A stretch of 64,000 nt of DNA, taken from contig NZ_JADPKT010000084.1 in the NCBI RefSeq assembly GCF_023074075.1, positions 1-64,000 of the forward strand. Direction: 5' to 3'. The DNA is from Bradyrhizobium sp. 138 (GTDB lineage Bacteria; Pseudomonadota; Alphaproteobacteria; Rhizobiales; Xanthobacteraceae). Each line of letters begins with the position of its first letter. Position 1 is the first letter of the stretch. A program made the translations under genes and the position numbers. The notes beneath the pieces are model-generated. The model saw nothing but the letters and a program-made list of their open reading frames with translations, ran no database searches and was not told the origin of the DNA. Positions 32,797 to 41,927 of this stretch are shown piece by piece.

Positions 32797-33960
32797 ATGC
32801 CACGCGCGCTCAAACCACTTCCGATCACCACGACACAGGCCCGGCAGATCTGGCTGCACGCCCAGCGGCTGGATGAGCGCGCCCCGTTCGGCGCCGGAGC
32901 GCAGGCCGTCGCGGACGCGGTCGCTCATCTCGGCTATGTCCAGATCGACACCATCAACGTCATCGAGCGCTGCCATCACCATATCCTGTTCAGCCGTATC
33001 CCGTCCTACCGCCGCGCCGATCTGCGCCACGCCCAGAGCGTCGACAAACGCGTGTTCGAATACTGGACCCACGCGCTCTCTTACGTTCCGGCTGAAGACT
33101 TCCGCTTCTTCCTGCCGGCGATGCGTGAGCACCGCCGCGAGGGACACAAATGGTTCGCCTCGGTGAAGCCGGCGGACACGCGCAAGGTGATGCGGCTGCT
33201 GCACGCCGGTCCGCTGACGATCCGCGACATCGAGGACGACGTGCTCGTCGAGAAGGAGCATCTGTGGCAGAGCCGCAAGCCGTCGAAGCGGGCGTTGCAG
33301 CTCGCCTTCTATACCGGTGCCGTGACCATCAGCGAGCGGCAGGGCATGCTCAAGACCTACGAGCTGATGACGCGTCATTTCGGCTGGGACAAGCTGCCGA
33401 GACCCGCCTCGACACGGGAGATCACGGCCTATCTGCTTGACCGCGCATTGCGCTCGCAAGGTGTGGTGAGCCTCGATTCGATCTGTCATCTCGATGCGCC
33501 GCGCAAGAAGGCGGTCGCGAGCCTGATCGCCGCGCGCGTCCGCCGCGGCGAGCTCGTGCCGATCGCGATCGAGGGCGCCGGCAAGCAGGAGCATTGGGCG
33601 GCGCCGGCCTCGCTCGAGGCGAGCGGTGAGGCGGTCTCGCCCGACCTCGTCCACATCCTCTCGCCGTTCGATCCTCTGATCATCCAGCGCAGGCGCACCA
33701 ATCTCATCTTCGGTTACAACCATTTGTTCGAGGCCTATGTGCCGAAGGCCAAACGCAAGCTCGGCTATTTTGCGCTGCCGGTGCTGGTCGGCGACGAAAT
33801 CGTCGCCGCGCTGGATCTGAAGACGGACCGGCAGGCCAGGAAGCTCTTGATGCAGAAATGGACCTGGGTCGGGCAGGGGAAGAAGACGGCAGGACGCAAG
33901 GAGCTCAAGCGCAAGATCGAGGACGAACTCGATCGATTCGAGCGGTTCCAGCTGGCGTAG
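32797..33960 (+). CDS. Winged-helix DNA glycosylase family protein (YcaQ/AlkX-like)
   Basis: A 387-residue cytoplasmic protein of the HTH_42 (YcaQ/AlkX, AlkZ-related) family, some members of which unhook DNA interstrand crosslinks or excise alkylated bases. The conserved QIDTINVIERCHHHILFSR block near residues 50-68 holds the Q-x-D active-site motif of the family. Later blocks include FEYWTHALSYVP, GAVTISERQG, LSPFDPLIIQRRR and GYFALPVLVGDE. ATG 32797 fits; TTG 32785 is possible. It is separated from neighbours by a terminator and a family B repeat. The assignment to the family is strong; the exact lesion repaired is not known. Confidence 0.85.
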   Translation: MPRALKPLPITTTQARQIWLHAQRLDERAPFGAGAQAVADAVAHLGYVQIDTINVIERCHHHILFSRIPSYRRADLRHAQSVDKRVFEYWTHALSYVPAEDFRFFLPAMREHRREGHKWFASVKPADTRKVMRLLHAGPLTIRDIEDDVLVEKEHLWQSRKPSKRALQLAFYTGAVTISERQGMLKTYELMTRHFGWDKLPRPASTREITAYLLDRALRSQGVVSLDSICHLDAPRKKAVASLIAARVRRGELVPIAIEGAGKQEHWAAPASLEASGEAVSPDLVHILSPFDPLIIQRRRTNLIFGYNHLFEAYVPKAKRKLGYFALPVLVGDEIVAALDLKTDRQARKLLMQKWTWVGQGKKTAGRKELKRKIEDELDRFERFQLA

Positions 33961-33978
33961 TAGATCAGGCACCGGTCT

Positions 33979-34069
33979 CGTAGGGTGGGCAAAGCGAAGC
34001 GTGCCCACGCCTGTCTCACATGGAGAGAAATCGTGGGCACGGCGCTAAGGCGCCTTTGTCCACCCTACG
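33979..34069. repeat. Palindromic intergenic repeat, family B (copy 3), overlapping a coding end
   Basis: CGTAGGGTGGGCAAAG at the left and GTCCACCCTACG at the right, with CGTGCCCACG and CGTGGGCACGG inside. The right end runs into the 3' end of the DUF2809-like gene and supplies its last codons. Confidence 0.8.
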
Positions 34070-34503
34070 AGACCGCACATCGCGACGAGACGATCAATCC
34101 AAACGCCGAACGCAATCCCGACTGCGTAAGCCACCAGATTCCACAGCGAGAAGATGCGCCCGAGCAGCAGCGCGCCGGCCGTCGTCAGCCGGAATGCATC
34201 GAGCCATGGCGTGTGCACCAGGCGGGAGAACTCGACCGCCGCCGTGATCATCATCGCGATGGCTGCGAGTTGGCTGCGTGACAGCCGCGGCAGCAAGACC
34301 CCGACCAGCAAGAACACCATCGTGGCCCACAACAGCGAGCCGCCATACTTCACGACGAATGCAGACAGGCCGAGTGGAAAGCCGTACCAGCGCAGGGTCA
34401 GCCCGCAGACGATCACTGCGAGGGAGAGGGTGGCGCGGATCAGCGATGTCCGCAGCAGCGCAACAGGTCTATCCGGCTGCGCTGCGCGCAATGCTCGCTC
34501 CAT
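34045..34503 (-). CDS. DUF2809-like small membrane protein
   Basis: A 152-residue protein with four hydrophobic segments (SLAVIVCGLTLRWYG, VKYGGSLLWATMVFLLVGVLL, QLAAIAMMITAAVEFSRLV, WNLVAYAVGIAFGVWID). The pattern LRWYGFPLGLSAFVVKYGG with EFSRLVHTPWLDAFR matches the DUF2809 family, whose role is unknown. The last eight or so residues (CGLVGWTKAP) come from the family B repeat, so the repeat has apparently replaced the original end. ATG 34503 has a weak AAGAG. It is divergent from an MFS gene. Confidence 0.8.
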   Translation of the reverse strand: MERALRAAQPDRPVALLRTSLIRATLSLAVIVCGLTLRWYGFPLGLSAFVVKYGGSLLWATMVFLLVGVLLPRLSRSQLAAIAMMITAAVEFSRLVHTPWLDAFRLTTAGALLLGRIFSLWNLVAYAVGIAFGVWIDRLVAMCGLVGWTKAP

Positions 34504-34568
34504 TGACTCTTTGTCCACGATACTCAAAACCGCCAACAGCTCACAAAAGCAACAACCCTGGGGGAACC

Positions 34569-35909
34569 ATGAGCCAGACCGCCACCTATGCCGGCTCCGC
34601 CGGCGGTGCCAAGAATGCCAAGAGCGAAATCGAGACGTCGACGATTCGCGCCATCTCCTGGCGCCTGATTCCCTTCCTGGTGCTGGCCTACTTCTTCTCC
34701 TATCTCGACCGCGTCAATCTCGGCTTCGCCGCGCTGACCATGAATGCGGAGCTGAAGTTCACGCCGCTGATCTTCTCCTGGGGCGCCGGCATCTTCTTCA
34801 TCGGCTATTTCATCTTCGAGGTGCCGAGCAATCTGGCGCTGGAGAAATTCGGCGCCAGCCGCTGGATCGCCCGCATCATGGTGACCTGGGGCATCATCTC
34901 CGCCCTGATGGCGTTCGTCAGCGGGGTGACGAGCTTCTACGTCCTGCGCTTCCTGCTCGGCGTCGCCGAAGCAGGCTTCTTCCCCGGCATCATCCTCTAT
35001 CTCACCTATTGGTATCCGGCCGAATATCGCGCCCGCTTCCTGGCGGCCTTCGCGATCGCGGTGCCGGTCTCGACCGTGATCGGTGCGCCGATCTCGGGCC
35101 TGTTGCTCGGGCTCGACGGCATGATGGGCGTGAAGGGCTGGCAGTGGCTGTTCATCATCGAGGGCATCCCTTCCGTGCTGCTCGGCATCGTCACCTGGTT
35201 CTATCTCACCGACAAGCCGGAGAAGGCGGACTGGCTCTCGGCCGAGCAGAAGGCATGGCTCAAGGCGAAGCTCGATTCGGAGATCGCGGCCAAGCGGGCG
35301 GTGAAGCATTTCTCGCTCGGCGAAGCGCTGTCCTCGCCCAAGGTGATCGCACTCAGCCTGATCTATTTCGGCTTTGTCGGGGCCCTCTACGGCATGCAGT
35401 TCTGGCTGCCGCAGATCGTCAAGGCGTTCGGGCTCACCAATGCGCAGACCGGCTTCGTCACCGCGATCCCGTATCTGTTCGGCACCATCGCGATGATCCT
35501 GTGGGCGCGGCATTCGGATGCGACGCGCGAGCGCGTGATGCATGTCGGCGCGCCCTTGCTGCTCACCGCCGTCGCGCTCGGCGTCTCCAGCTACCTCACC
35601 GACCCGACCCTGACGATGGTGGTGCTGACGGTCGCCGCGATCGGCGTGTTCTGCTGCTTCGGTGTGTTCTGGACCCTGCCGACCGCCTGGCTCTCCGGCA
35701 CCGCGGCGGCCGGTGGCATCGCCCTGATCAATTCGATCGGCAACCTCGCCGGCTTCGGCGGGCCGTATCTGATCGGCTGGGTCAAGGAGGCGACGGGGCA
35801 GACCTCGACCGGTCTCTTGGTGCTCGCCGTGCTGCCGCTGATCGCGGGCATCCTGGTGTTCGTGGGCGGCCACGACAGCAAGCACGAGTTCGCCGGGCAG
35901 GGGCGGTAG
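34569..35909 (+). CDS. MFS transporter, anion:cation symporter (ACS/phthalate-type) family
   Basis: A 446-residue major facilitator with twelve membrane segments. The loop motif YLDRVNLGFAALTMN after helix 1 and the block GVAEAGFFPGIILYLTYWYP are typical of the anion:cation symporter family, which imports organic acids such as phthalate, tartrate, galactarate or pantothenate. No catabolic gene lies beside it, so the substrate is open. GGGGGAACC stands before ATG 34569. Confidence 0.9.
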   Translation: MSQTATYAGSAGGAKNAKSEIETSTIRAISWRLIPFLVLAYFFSYLDRVNLGFAALTMNAELKFTPLIFSWGAGIFFIGYFIFEVPSNLALEKFGASRWIARIMVTWGIISALMAFVSGVTSFYVLRFLLGVAEAGFFPGIILYLTYWYPAEYRARFLAAFAIAVPVSTVIGAPISGLLLGLDGMMGVKGWQWLFIIEGIPSVLLGIVTWFYLTDKPEKADWLSAEQKAWLKAKLDSEIAAKRAVKHFSLGEALSSPKVIALSLIYFGFVGALYGMQFWLPQIVKAFGLTNAQTGFVTAIPYLFGTIAMILWARHSDATRERVMHVGAPLLLTAVALGVSSYLTDPTLTMVVLTVAAIGVFCCFGVFWTLPTAWLSGTAAAGGIALINSIGNLAGFGGPYLIGWVKEATGQTSTGLLVLAVLPLIAGILVFVGGHDSKHEFAGQGR

Positions 35910-35948
35910 AGCTGCCCGACTGGAGCGCAGCGAAATCCGCGCTACGCG

Positions 35949-36302
35949 CTAATCTGCGTCGGCATTTCTCTGTGAGCCAGCCAATCCTAGAAACACCAGC
36001 ATAGCGCGGTTGAGACGTAACAGATCGTCATCGTCTAGGCGTCCCACCAGCGTTCCGACCTTAGCTTTCGGCACTGTGGTAATCTTATCGACCATCAGCC
36101 GCGACGACGCACGCAGGCAGTTGCGTTCATTCGGCTCAACCTTTAGCCGGAAGAGAGGAGCTTCAGTTTCGTCGGTTGTGAAAGCGCAGACGGTGACGGA
36201 GTTCGTGGCGTCGAAGCTGTCGTCCTGCACGACGACAACGGGGCGCGGCTTGCCCGCATAGTCCTTGCCGCCTGCCACAGTCCAGATCTCGCCTCGCTTC
36301 AT
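35949..36302 (-). CDS. MazF/PemK-family toxin (endoribonuclease)
   Basis: A 117-residue toxin of the PemK/MazF fold, which cuts mRNA at short motifs. It starts MKRGEIWTV, with the KRGEIW opening common to the family, then GKPRPVVVVQDD, SVTVCAFTTD and SRLMVDKITTVP. Its ATG overlaps the antitoxin stop by four bases (ATGA), so both are made from one message with the antitoxin first. The module stands between an MFS gene and an RND efflux operon. Confidence 0.9.
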   Translation of the reverse strand: MKRGEIWTVAGGKDYAGKPRPVVVVQDDSFDATNSVTVCAFTTDETEAPLFRLKVEPNERNCLRASSRLMVDKITTVPKAKVGTLVGRLDDDDLLRLNRAMLVFLGLAGSQRNADAD

Positions 36303-36520
36303 TCATCGGCCCAATCGGAGATGGCGTCGATGAAGCCTTGGTCTTCGGATGCATGTGTGCTCGTTGCGACGGCGAGCGATTGACGATGGGCTTCTGACCG
36401 GAAGGAGGGCGAGCGGATGTCCGGCACCCAGATCTGGATCGGCCGCAGGCCTTGCGCACGCAATCGAGCGCGGTGCGCCTGAACCTTCATACGAGACGTC
36501 TTGGGCTTTGAAGGGCTCAT
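36299..36520 (-). CDS. Antitoxin of MazE-like family
   Basis: A 73-residue antitoxin for the PemK/MazF-type toxin. It has a basic N-terminal half (RMKVQAHRARLRAQG), then IQIWVPDIRSPSFRSEAHRQS and an acidic C-terminal tail (EDQGFIDAISDWADE) that would bind the toxin. The pattern of Arg-rich start, WVPD and acidic end is the DUF3018/MazE9-like antitoxin type. A perfect 14-base palindrome lies 14 bases upstream and is a likely autoregulatory operator. Confidence 0.82.
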   Translation of the reverse strand: MSPSKPKTSRMKVQAHRARLRAQGLRPIQIWVPDIRSPSFRSEAHRQSLAVATSTHASEDQGFIDAISDWADE

Positions 36521-36533
36521 GTGTACTCTCGTC

Positions 36534-36547
36534 GGTTACATGTAACC
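36534..36547. promoter_or_regulatory. 14-base perfect palindrome upstream of the MazEF-like operon
   Basis: GGTTACATGTAACC reads the same on both strands and is centred about 20 bases before the antitoxin start. MazE-type antitoxins usually bind palindromes in their own promoters, so this is the probable operator. The surrounding 36521-36688 gap is AT-rich and carries promoter-like sequence for both this operon and the divergent efflux genes. Confidence 0.55.
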
Positions 36548-36688
36548 CTATCAAGAAGCGTCGCGCATAACCAGCGGTATCCAATCCTTACCCCTTAACG
36601 ATCACGGATTCCTGATGACTGACGATTATTGACTTTTATCAGTGATTAGTCGACATTCCTCTCATTCGAGATGCAGGAGTGTCCTTCG

Positions 36689-37795
36689 ATGTTCGTTCGG
36701 TCGGTTTTGTCGAGCTATTCCAGGCTGTTGGCAGGCGTGTCGCTGGCCCTGATGGCGGCTTCGCTGGCCGGGTGCAATGACACCGTCGCCGAGAAGGCCG
36801 AGCCTCCGCGGCCGGTTCTGGTCGCGACCGCGCATTATGATGCCGAGACCCCGGAGCGGAGCTTCGTCGGAACCATCAGACCCCGGATCGAGAGCGACCT
36901 CGGCTTCCGCGTCGCCGGCAAGGTCGCCAAGCGCTTGGTGGAAGTCGGCCAGACCGTCGAGATCGGCCAGCCGCTCGCCACCCTCGACGAGGTCGATTTG
37001 AAGTTGCAGGCCGAGCAGGCGGTCGCGGAGCAGACCGCAGCGACCGGCGTGCTGGCCCAGGCCGCCGCCGCCGAGCAGCGCGCCAAGGACCTGAAGGCGA
37101 AGGGCTGGACCACGGACGCGCAGATGGATTCGAGCCGCGCCGCCGCGGACGAAGCCCGCGCGCGCCTGAACCGGGCCGAGCGTGCGCTCGAGCTGAGCAA
37201 GAATTCCCTTTCCTACGCGACGCTCGTTGCCGACGCCCGTGGCGTCGTCACCGCAACGCTGATCGAGCCCGGCCAGGTGGTCGCCGCGGGCCAGGCTTCG
37301 ATCCGTGTCGCCCGCTTTGCCGAAAAGGAAGCGGTCGTCGCGATCCCTGAGACGCTGGTTGGACGTGCCAAGTCGGGCGTCGCCAGCGTCACTCTGTGGT
37401 CCGAGCCGGGCAAGAAGTACACGGCGAAGCTGCGCGAGATCGCGCCTGCGGCCGATCCGGCCACGCGTACCTATCTGGCAAAGTTCTCGCTGCCCGAGGC
37501 CGATGACAAGGTCGCGCTCGGCATGACCGCGACGCTGACGCTGTCGGACGCCGCGACCGAGCGTGTCGCACGGCTGCCGCTGTCGGCGCTGTTCAACGAA
37601 GGCGGCAAGCCATCTTTCTACGTCGTCGACGACAACGGCGCGCTCACTTTGAAACCGGTCACGGTGAAGTCTTACGAGAGCGGCGACGTCGTCATCACCA
37701 GCGGCGTGGAAGAGGGCGCCAAGATCGTTGCCCTCGGCGTGCAGAAGCTCGATCCGGGCCAGCGGGTGCGGATCGTGTCGGCACTGTCGTTCTAG
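36689..37795 (+). CDS. RND efflux periplasmic adaptor (membrane fusion) lipoprotein
   Basis: A 368-residue periplasmic adaptor linking an RND pump to an outer-membrane channel. The N-terminus is a lipoprotein signal ending LAGCN, with Cys at the lipobox. Then come a biotinyl-lipoyl-like half (GFRVAGKVAKRLVEVGQ), a helical hairpin rich in Ala and Gln, and a beta-barrel domain (VTLWSEPGKKYTAKLREIAP; GMTATLTLSD). It is followed by the pump gene after a degraded family A repeat. ATG 36689 is preceded by AGGAG. Confidence 0.9.
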   Translation: MFVRSVLSSYSRLLAGVSLALMAASLAGCNDTVAEKAEPPRPVLVATAHYDAETPERSFVGTIRPRIESDLGFRVAGKVAKRLVEVGQTVEIGQPLATLDEVDLKLQAEQAVAEQTAATGVLAQAAAAEQRAKDLKAKGWTTDAQMDSSRAAADEARARLNRAERALELSKNSLSYATLVADARGVVTATLIEPGQVVAAGQASIRVARFAEKEAVVAIPETLVGRAKSGVASVTLWSEPGKKYTAKLREIAPAADPATRTYLAKFSLPEADDKVALGMTATLTLSDAATERVARLPLSALFNEGGKPSFYVVDDNGALTLKPVTVKSYESGDVVITSGVEEGAKIVALGVQKLDPGQRVRIVSALSF

Positions 37796-37812
37796 GCGTC
37801 TTACGAGTTTCG

Positions 37813-37918
37813 TCCTTGCGAGGCGAGTTTCGGCCTTTGTCCCTAAGCAAAGGCTGAAGCGGCGAAGCGATCCAGAACCTGCCCAGCCCCCTGGATTGCT
37901 TCGCTGCCTCGCGATGAT
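37813..37918. repeat. Degraded palindromic repeat, family A
   Basis: CGTCCTTGCGAGGCGAG, GAAGCGATCCAGAAC, CTGGATTGCTTCGCTGC and CTCGCGATGATG can be aligned with family A copies but have many changes and an extra central part. It lies between the adaptor and pump genes. Confidence 0.5.
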
Positions 37919-37977
37919 GGGTTGAACAGAGTGGCTGTCGTGTTTTTGGCAATTGGATCGTCTTTTCGGAGAGAGCG

Positions 37978-40900
37978 ATGAAGCGCTTCAACCTTTCGGC
38001 CTGGGCCGTCAGCCATCCGACGCTGGTTCTCTTCCTGATGGTCATGCTCGGCGCCGCCGGCTTCTTCTCCTATGAGAAGCTCGGCCGGGCCGAGGATCCG
38101 TTCTTCACCGTGAAGGTGGTCAACGTCTCCGTGATCTGGCCGGGCGCGACTGCGCAGGAAATGCAGACGCAGGTCGCCGACCCCATCGAGAAGAAGATCC
38201 AGGAGCTGCCCTATTTCGAGAAGGTGCAGACCTATTCCAAGCCCGCCTTCACCGCGCTCCAGGTGACCTTCCGCGACAGCACGCCGCCGAAGGACGTGCC
38301 TTATCTCTTCTATCTCTTACGCAAGAAGCTGGTCGACGTGCAGGGCCAGCTGCCCTCGGGCATTCTGGGACCCGTCGTCAACGACGAGTTCTCCGACGTC
38401 GATTCCATTCTCTACATGATGACCGGCGACGGCGCCGACTATGCCCAGCTCAAGAAGGTCTCCGAAGGCTTCCGCCAGCGCCTCCTCAAGGTGCCCGGTG
38501 TGACCAAGGTCGACGTCTACGGCAATCAGGACGAGCGCATCTTCGTCGAGTTCAGCCACGCCAAGCTCGCCACCCTCGGCATCACGCCGCAGGCGCTGTT
38601 CGATTCGCTCGCCAAGCAGAACAACGTGACCCCGGCCGGCACGGTCGAGACCTCCTCGCAGCGCGTGCCGCTGCGCGTCACCGGCGCGCTCGACGGCGCC
38701 AAGGCCGTCGCTGAAACGCCGGTCGAGAGCAACGGCCGCGTGTTCCGTCTCGGCGACATCGCCACCGTCACCCACGGCTATGTCGATCCGCCGAGCTTCG
38801 TCGTCCGTCAGGAAGGCAAGGCCGCGATCGGCATCGGCGTCGTCACCGCCAAGGGCGCCAACATCCTCGACCTCGGCAAGGAGGTCGAGAAGGCGACGGC
38901 CGACTTCATGAAGGCGGTCCCGCAGGGCGTCGATGTCAAGCTGATCGCGGACCAGCCCAAGGTGGTCGAGCACGCCGTCGGCGAGTTCGTGCATTCCTTC
39001 ATGGAAGCGCTCGTCATCGTGCTGTTCGTCTCGTTCCTGGCACTCGGCTGGCGCACCGGCATCGTGGTCGCGCTCTCGGTGCCGCTGGTGCTCGGCATCG
39101 TCTTCGTCGTCATGAACATGATGTCGCTCGACCTGCACCGCATCACGCTGGGTGCGCTGATCATCGCGCTCGGCCTGCTCGTCGACGACGCCATCATCGC
39201 GGTCGAGATGATGGTGGTGAAGATGGAGCAGGGCTGGGACCGCATGCGCGCGGCGTCGTTTGCCTGGGAATCTACTGCGTTTCCGATGCTCACGGGAACG
39301 CTGGTCACGGCCGCTGGCTTCCTCCCCATCGGCTTTGCCAATTCCGCGGTCGGCGAATATGCCGGCAGCATCTTCTGGATCGTGGCGATCGCGCTGGTCG
39401 CCTCCTGGTTCGTGGCGGTGATCTTCACGCCCTATATCGGCGTCAAGCTGCTGCCGAACATCAAGGTGCACGCCAACCACGATCCGCACGCGGTCTACGA
39501 AACCCGCATGTACCGCGGCCTGCGCGCCATCGTGCAATGGTGCGTCAACCACCGCATCACCGTGGTGGTCGCGACCGTCGGCGTCTTCATCGCCTCGGTC
39601 GTCGGCTTCGGTCACGTCCAGCAGCAGTTCTTCCCGCTGTCGGAGCGGCCCGAGCTGTTCCTCCAGCTGCGCCTGCCGGAGGGCACCGCTTTCAACGTCA
39701 CCGAAAAGGCGGTGAAGCAGGCCGAGACGCTGCTGAAGGACGACAAGGACATCGAGACCTATACGTCCTATGTCGGCCAGGGCTCGCCGCGCTTCTGGCT
39801 CGGCCTCAATCCGCAGCTGCCGAACGAGGCCTTTGCCGAGATCGTCATCGTCGCCAAGGGGGTCGAGGCGCGTGAGCGCATCAAGGCCAAGATCGAGAAC
39901 GCGGCTGCCGAGGGCTTCCTGTCGGAGGCGCGCGTGCGCGTCGACCGTTTCAATTTCGGTCCGCCCGTCGGTTTCCCCGTCCAGTTCCGCGTGATTGGCC
40001 CCGATGCCAACAAGGTGCGCGAGATCGCCTATCAGGTCCGCGACGTCATGCGGCAGAACAAGAGCGTCAAGGACGTCCAGCTCGATTGGAACGAGCAGTC
40101 GCCCTACCTCAAGCTCGTCGTCGACCAGGACCGCGCCCGCGCCATGGGCCTGACCCCGCAGGACGTCTCACAGGCGCTCGCGATGCTGATCTCGGGCTCG
40201 CAGGTCACCACCGTGCGCGACGGCATCGAGAAGGTCGGCGTGGTCGCCCGTGCGATCCCGTCCGAGCGCCTCGACCTCGGCGGCGTCGGTGATCTCACCA
40301 TCACCTCGCGCAATGGCGTCGCCGTGCCGCTGCAGCAGATCGCCAAGATCGAGTATGCCCACGAGGAGCCGATCATGTGGCGGCGTAACCGCGACATGGC
40401 CATCACCGTGCGCTCCGACGTCGTCGACGGCGTGCAGGCGCCCGACGTCACCAGCCAGATCACGCCGAAGCTGAAGCCGATCAAGGATCACCTCGAGCCG
40501 GCCTACCGCATCGAGGCAGGCGGCGCGTTCGAGGAATCCGCCAAGGGCAACGCCTCGATCTTCATCCTCTTCCCGCTGATGGTCATGGTGATGCTGACGC
40601 TCTTGATGATCCAGCTTCAGAGCTTCTCGCGCCTGATCCTGGTGTTCCTGACCGCGCCGCTCGGCATCGTCGGCGCCTCGCTCGGCCTCAACGTCGCCAA
40701 CGCCCCCTTCGGCTTCGTGGCGCTGCTCGGCCTGATCGCGCTCGCCGGCATGATCATGCGCAACACGGTCATCCTGGTCGACCAGATCGAGACCGACGTT
40801 TCGCACGGACTGACCCGGCGCGAAGCGATCGTGGAGGCAACCGTCCGCCGCGCCCGTCCGGTGGTGCTGACGGCCCTCGCCGCCATCCTCGCCATGATCC

Positions 40901-41115
40901 CGCTGTCGCGCTCGGCCTTCTGGGGCCCGATGGCGATCACCATCATGGGTGGCCTGTTCGTCGCGACCTTCCTGACGCTCTTGTACCTGCCGGGCCTTTA
41001 CGCCCTGTGGTTCAGGAAGAGCCTGGACGAGGCCGGCACGCCCGAACAGCCTGCCGCGCCGCAGCATGGGAGCGATGACCCGCACGCAATTCCGCTTGCT
41101 GAAGCGGCTGAATAA
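37978..41115 (+). CDS. RND multidrug efflux permease
   Basis: Proton-driven inner-membrane efflux pump of 1045 residues, the normal RND length. The N-terminus carries the first membrane helix after FNLSAWAVSHPTLVLFLMVMLG. The large periplasmic porter loops follow and twelve membrane helices in total are visible in two halves. Helix 4 has GLLVDDAIIAVEMMVVKME with the paired Asp of the proton relay, and the second half shows MIMRNTVILVDQIE. With a single-component membrane-fusion lipoprotein upstream and a TetR regulator downstream, it is a complete pump apart from the outer-membrane channel. The efflux substrate is unknown. Confidence 0.93.
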   Translation: MKRFNLSAWAVSHPTLVLFLMVMLGAAGFFSYEKLGRAEDPFFTVKVVNVSVIWPGATAQEMQTQVADPIEKKIQELPYFEKVQTYSKPAFTALQVTFRDSTPPKDVPYLFYLLRKKLVDVQGQLPSGILGPVVNDEFSDVDSILYMMTGDGADYAQLKKVSEGFRQRLLKVPGVTKVDVYGNQDERIFVEFSHAKLATLGITPQALFDSLAKQNNVTPAGTVETSSQRVPLRVTGALDGAKAVAETPVESNGRVFRLGDIATVTHGYVDPPSFVVRQEGKAAIGIGVVTAKGANILDLGKEVEKATADFMKAVPQGVDVKLIADQPKVVEHAVGEFVHSFMEALVIVLFVSFLALGWRTGIVVALSVPLVLGIVFVVMNMMSLDLHRITLGALIIALGLLVDDAIIAVEMMVVKMEQGWDRMRAASFAWESTAFPMLTGTLVTAAGFLPIGFANSAVGEYAGSIFWIVAIALVASWFVAVIFTPYIGVKLLPNIKVHANHDPHAVYETRMYRGLRAIVQWCVNHRITVVVATVGVFIASVVGFGHVQQQFFPLSERPELFLQLRLPEGTAFNVTEKAVKQAETLLKDDKDIETYTSYVGQGSPRFWLGLNPQLPNEAFAEIVIVAKGVEARERIKAKIENAAAEGFLSEARVRVDRFNFGPPVGFPVQFRVIGPDANKVREIAYQVRDVMRQNKSVKDVQLDWNEQSPYLKLVVDQDRARAMGLTPQDVSQALAMLISGSQVTTVRDGIEKVGVVARAIPSERLDLGGVGDLTITSRNGVAVPLQQIAKIEYAHEEPIMWRRNRDMAITVRSDVVDGVQAPDVTSQITPKLKPIKDHLEPAYRIEAGGAFEESAKGNASIFILFPLMVMVMLTLLMIQLQSFSRLILVFLTAPLGIVGASLGLNVANAPFGFVALLGLIALAGMIMRNTVILVDQIETDVSHGLTRREAIVEATVRRARPVVLTALAAILAMIPLSRSAFWGPMAITIMGGLFVATFLTLLYLPGLYALWFRKSLDEAGTPEQPAAPQHGSDDPHAIPLAEAAE

Positions 41116-41149
41116 GTGAGATGAAGTACTGATGGACGAGTCCTGATTG

Positions 41150-41749
41150 ATGGCCCTGATTTCGGAACATATCGAAGGCGACACCCGGGACCGTATCCTC
41201 GAGGTGGCCGAGCGGCTGTTCCGCCAGATCGGCTACCAGAAGACCACGGTCGGCGACATCGCCAAGGAGCTCAGGATGAGCCCCGCCAATGTCTATCGCT
41301 TCTTCGAATCGAAGAAGGCGATCCATCAGGCGGTGGCGCAGGGCTTGATGGGCGAGGTCGAGCTGGAAGCGCAGCGAATCGTGGCGCGGCCAGGTCCGGT
41401 ACTCCCGCGCTTCCGCGAACTGCTCACCACCATTCATCGCATGAACACCGAGCGCTATGTCGGCGACAACAAGTTGCACGAGATGGTCGAGATCGCGATG
41501 GAGGAGGACTGGGACGTCTGCGTCACCCATATGGAACGTGTCGCCGGAATGATCGGTCAGGTGATCGCACAAGGCGTGGCCTCCGGCGAGTTCGAGGCGC
41601 CGGATCTGCAATTGGCCTCGCTGTGTGCCTGCACCGCGATGATGCGGTTCTTCCACCCCCAGATGATCGCCCAGTGCGCCACCAAGCCAGGCCCGACCAT
41701 CGACCAGATGATCGATTTCGTCATCGCGGGTCTGTCGCCGCGCCACTGA
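41150..41749 (+). CDS. TetR/AcrR-family regulator of the adjacent RND operon
   Basis: A 199-residue regulator with the helix-turn-helix RDRILEVAERLFRQIGYQKTTVGDIAKELRMSPANVYRFFESKKAIHQ near residues 13-60, in TetR_N form. The C-terminal domain resembles the RND-operon regulators (TetR_C_11-type), with long helices. It lies 34 bases after the pump gene on the same strand and probably controls the operon. ATG 41150 directly follows a TTG at 41147. Confidence 0.88.
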   Translation: MALISEHIEGDTRDRILEVAERLFRQIGYQKTTVGDIAKELRMSPANVYRFFESKKAIHQAVAQGLMGEVELEAQRIVARPGPVLPRFRELLTTIHRMNTERYVGDNKLHEMVEIAMEEDWDVCVTHMERVAGMIGQVIAQGVASGEFEAPDLQLASLCACTAMMRFFHPQMIAQCATKPGPTIDQMIDFVIAGLSPRH

Positions 41750-41832
41750 CGGGGCGGCAGGTTTCCTCCTATAAGCAGGTCGACTGGCCGGACTGACCGG
41801 CCGGTAGCGGCCCAGGACGGATCAACACACTC

Positions 41833-41912
41833 CGTCATTGCGAGCGTAGCGAAGCAATCCAGACTGTCTCCGCGGAGGGATTCTGGATTGCTTCGCTGCG
41901 CTCGCAATGACG
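41833..41912. repeat. Palindromic intergenic repeat, family A (copy 2)
   Basis: CGTCATTGCGAGCGTAGCG at the left and CGCTGCGCTCGCAATGACG at the right with GAAGCAATCCAGA and TCTGGATTGCTTC inside. It ends 15 bases before the GTG start of the flavin reductase gene and supplies a misleading in-frame ATG at 41907. Confidence 0.8.
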
Positions 41913-41927
41913 AAAAGGAAGCAGCGC

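Noticed and set aside
34154..36004. 616-codon forward frame overlapping the MFS gene
   Set aside because: The MFS protein has twelve membrane segments in another frame; this one is a shadow.
36629..36642. FixK-like box TTGAC-N4-ATCAG before the RND adaptor gene
   Set aside because: Two mismatches to TTGAT-N4-ATCAA and no oxygen-regulated context; chance is likely in an AT-rich gap.
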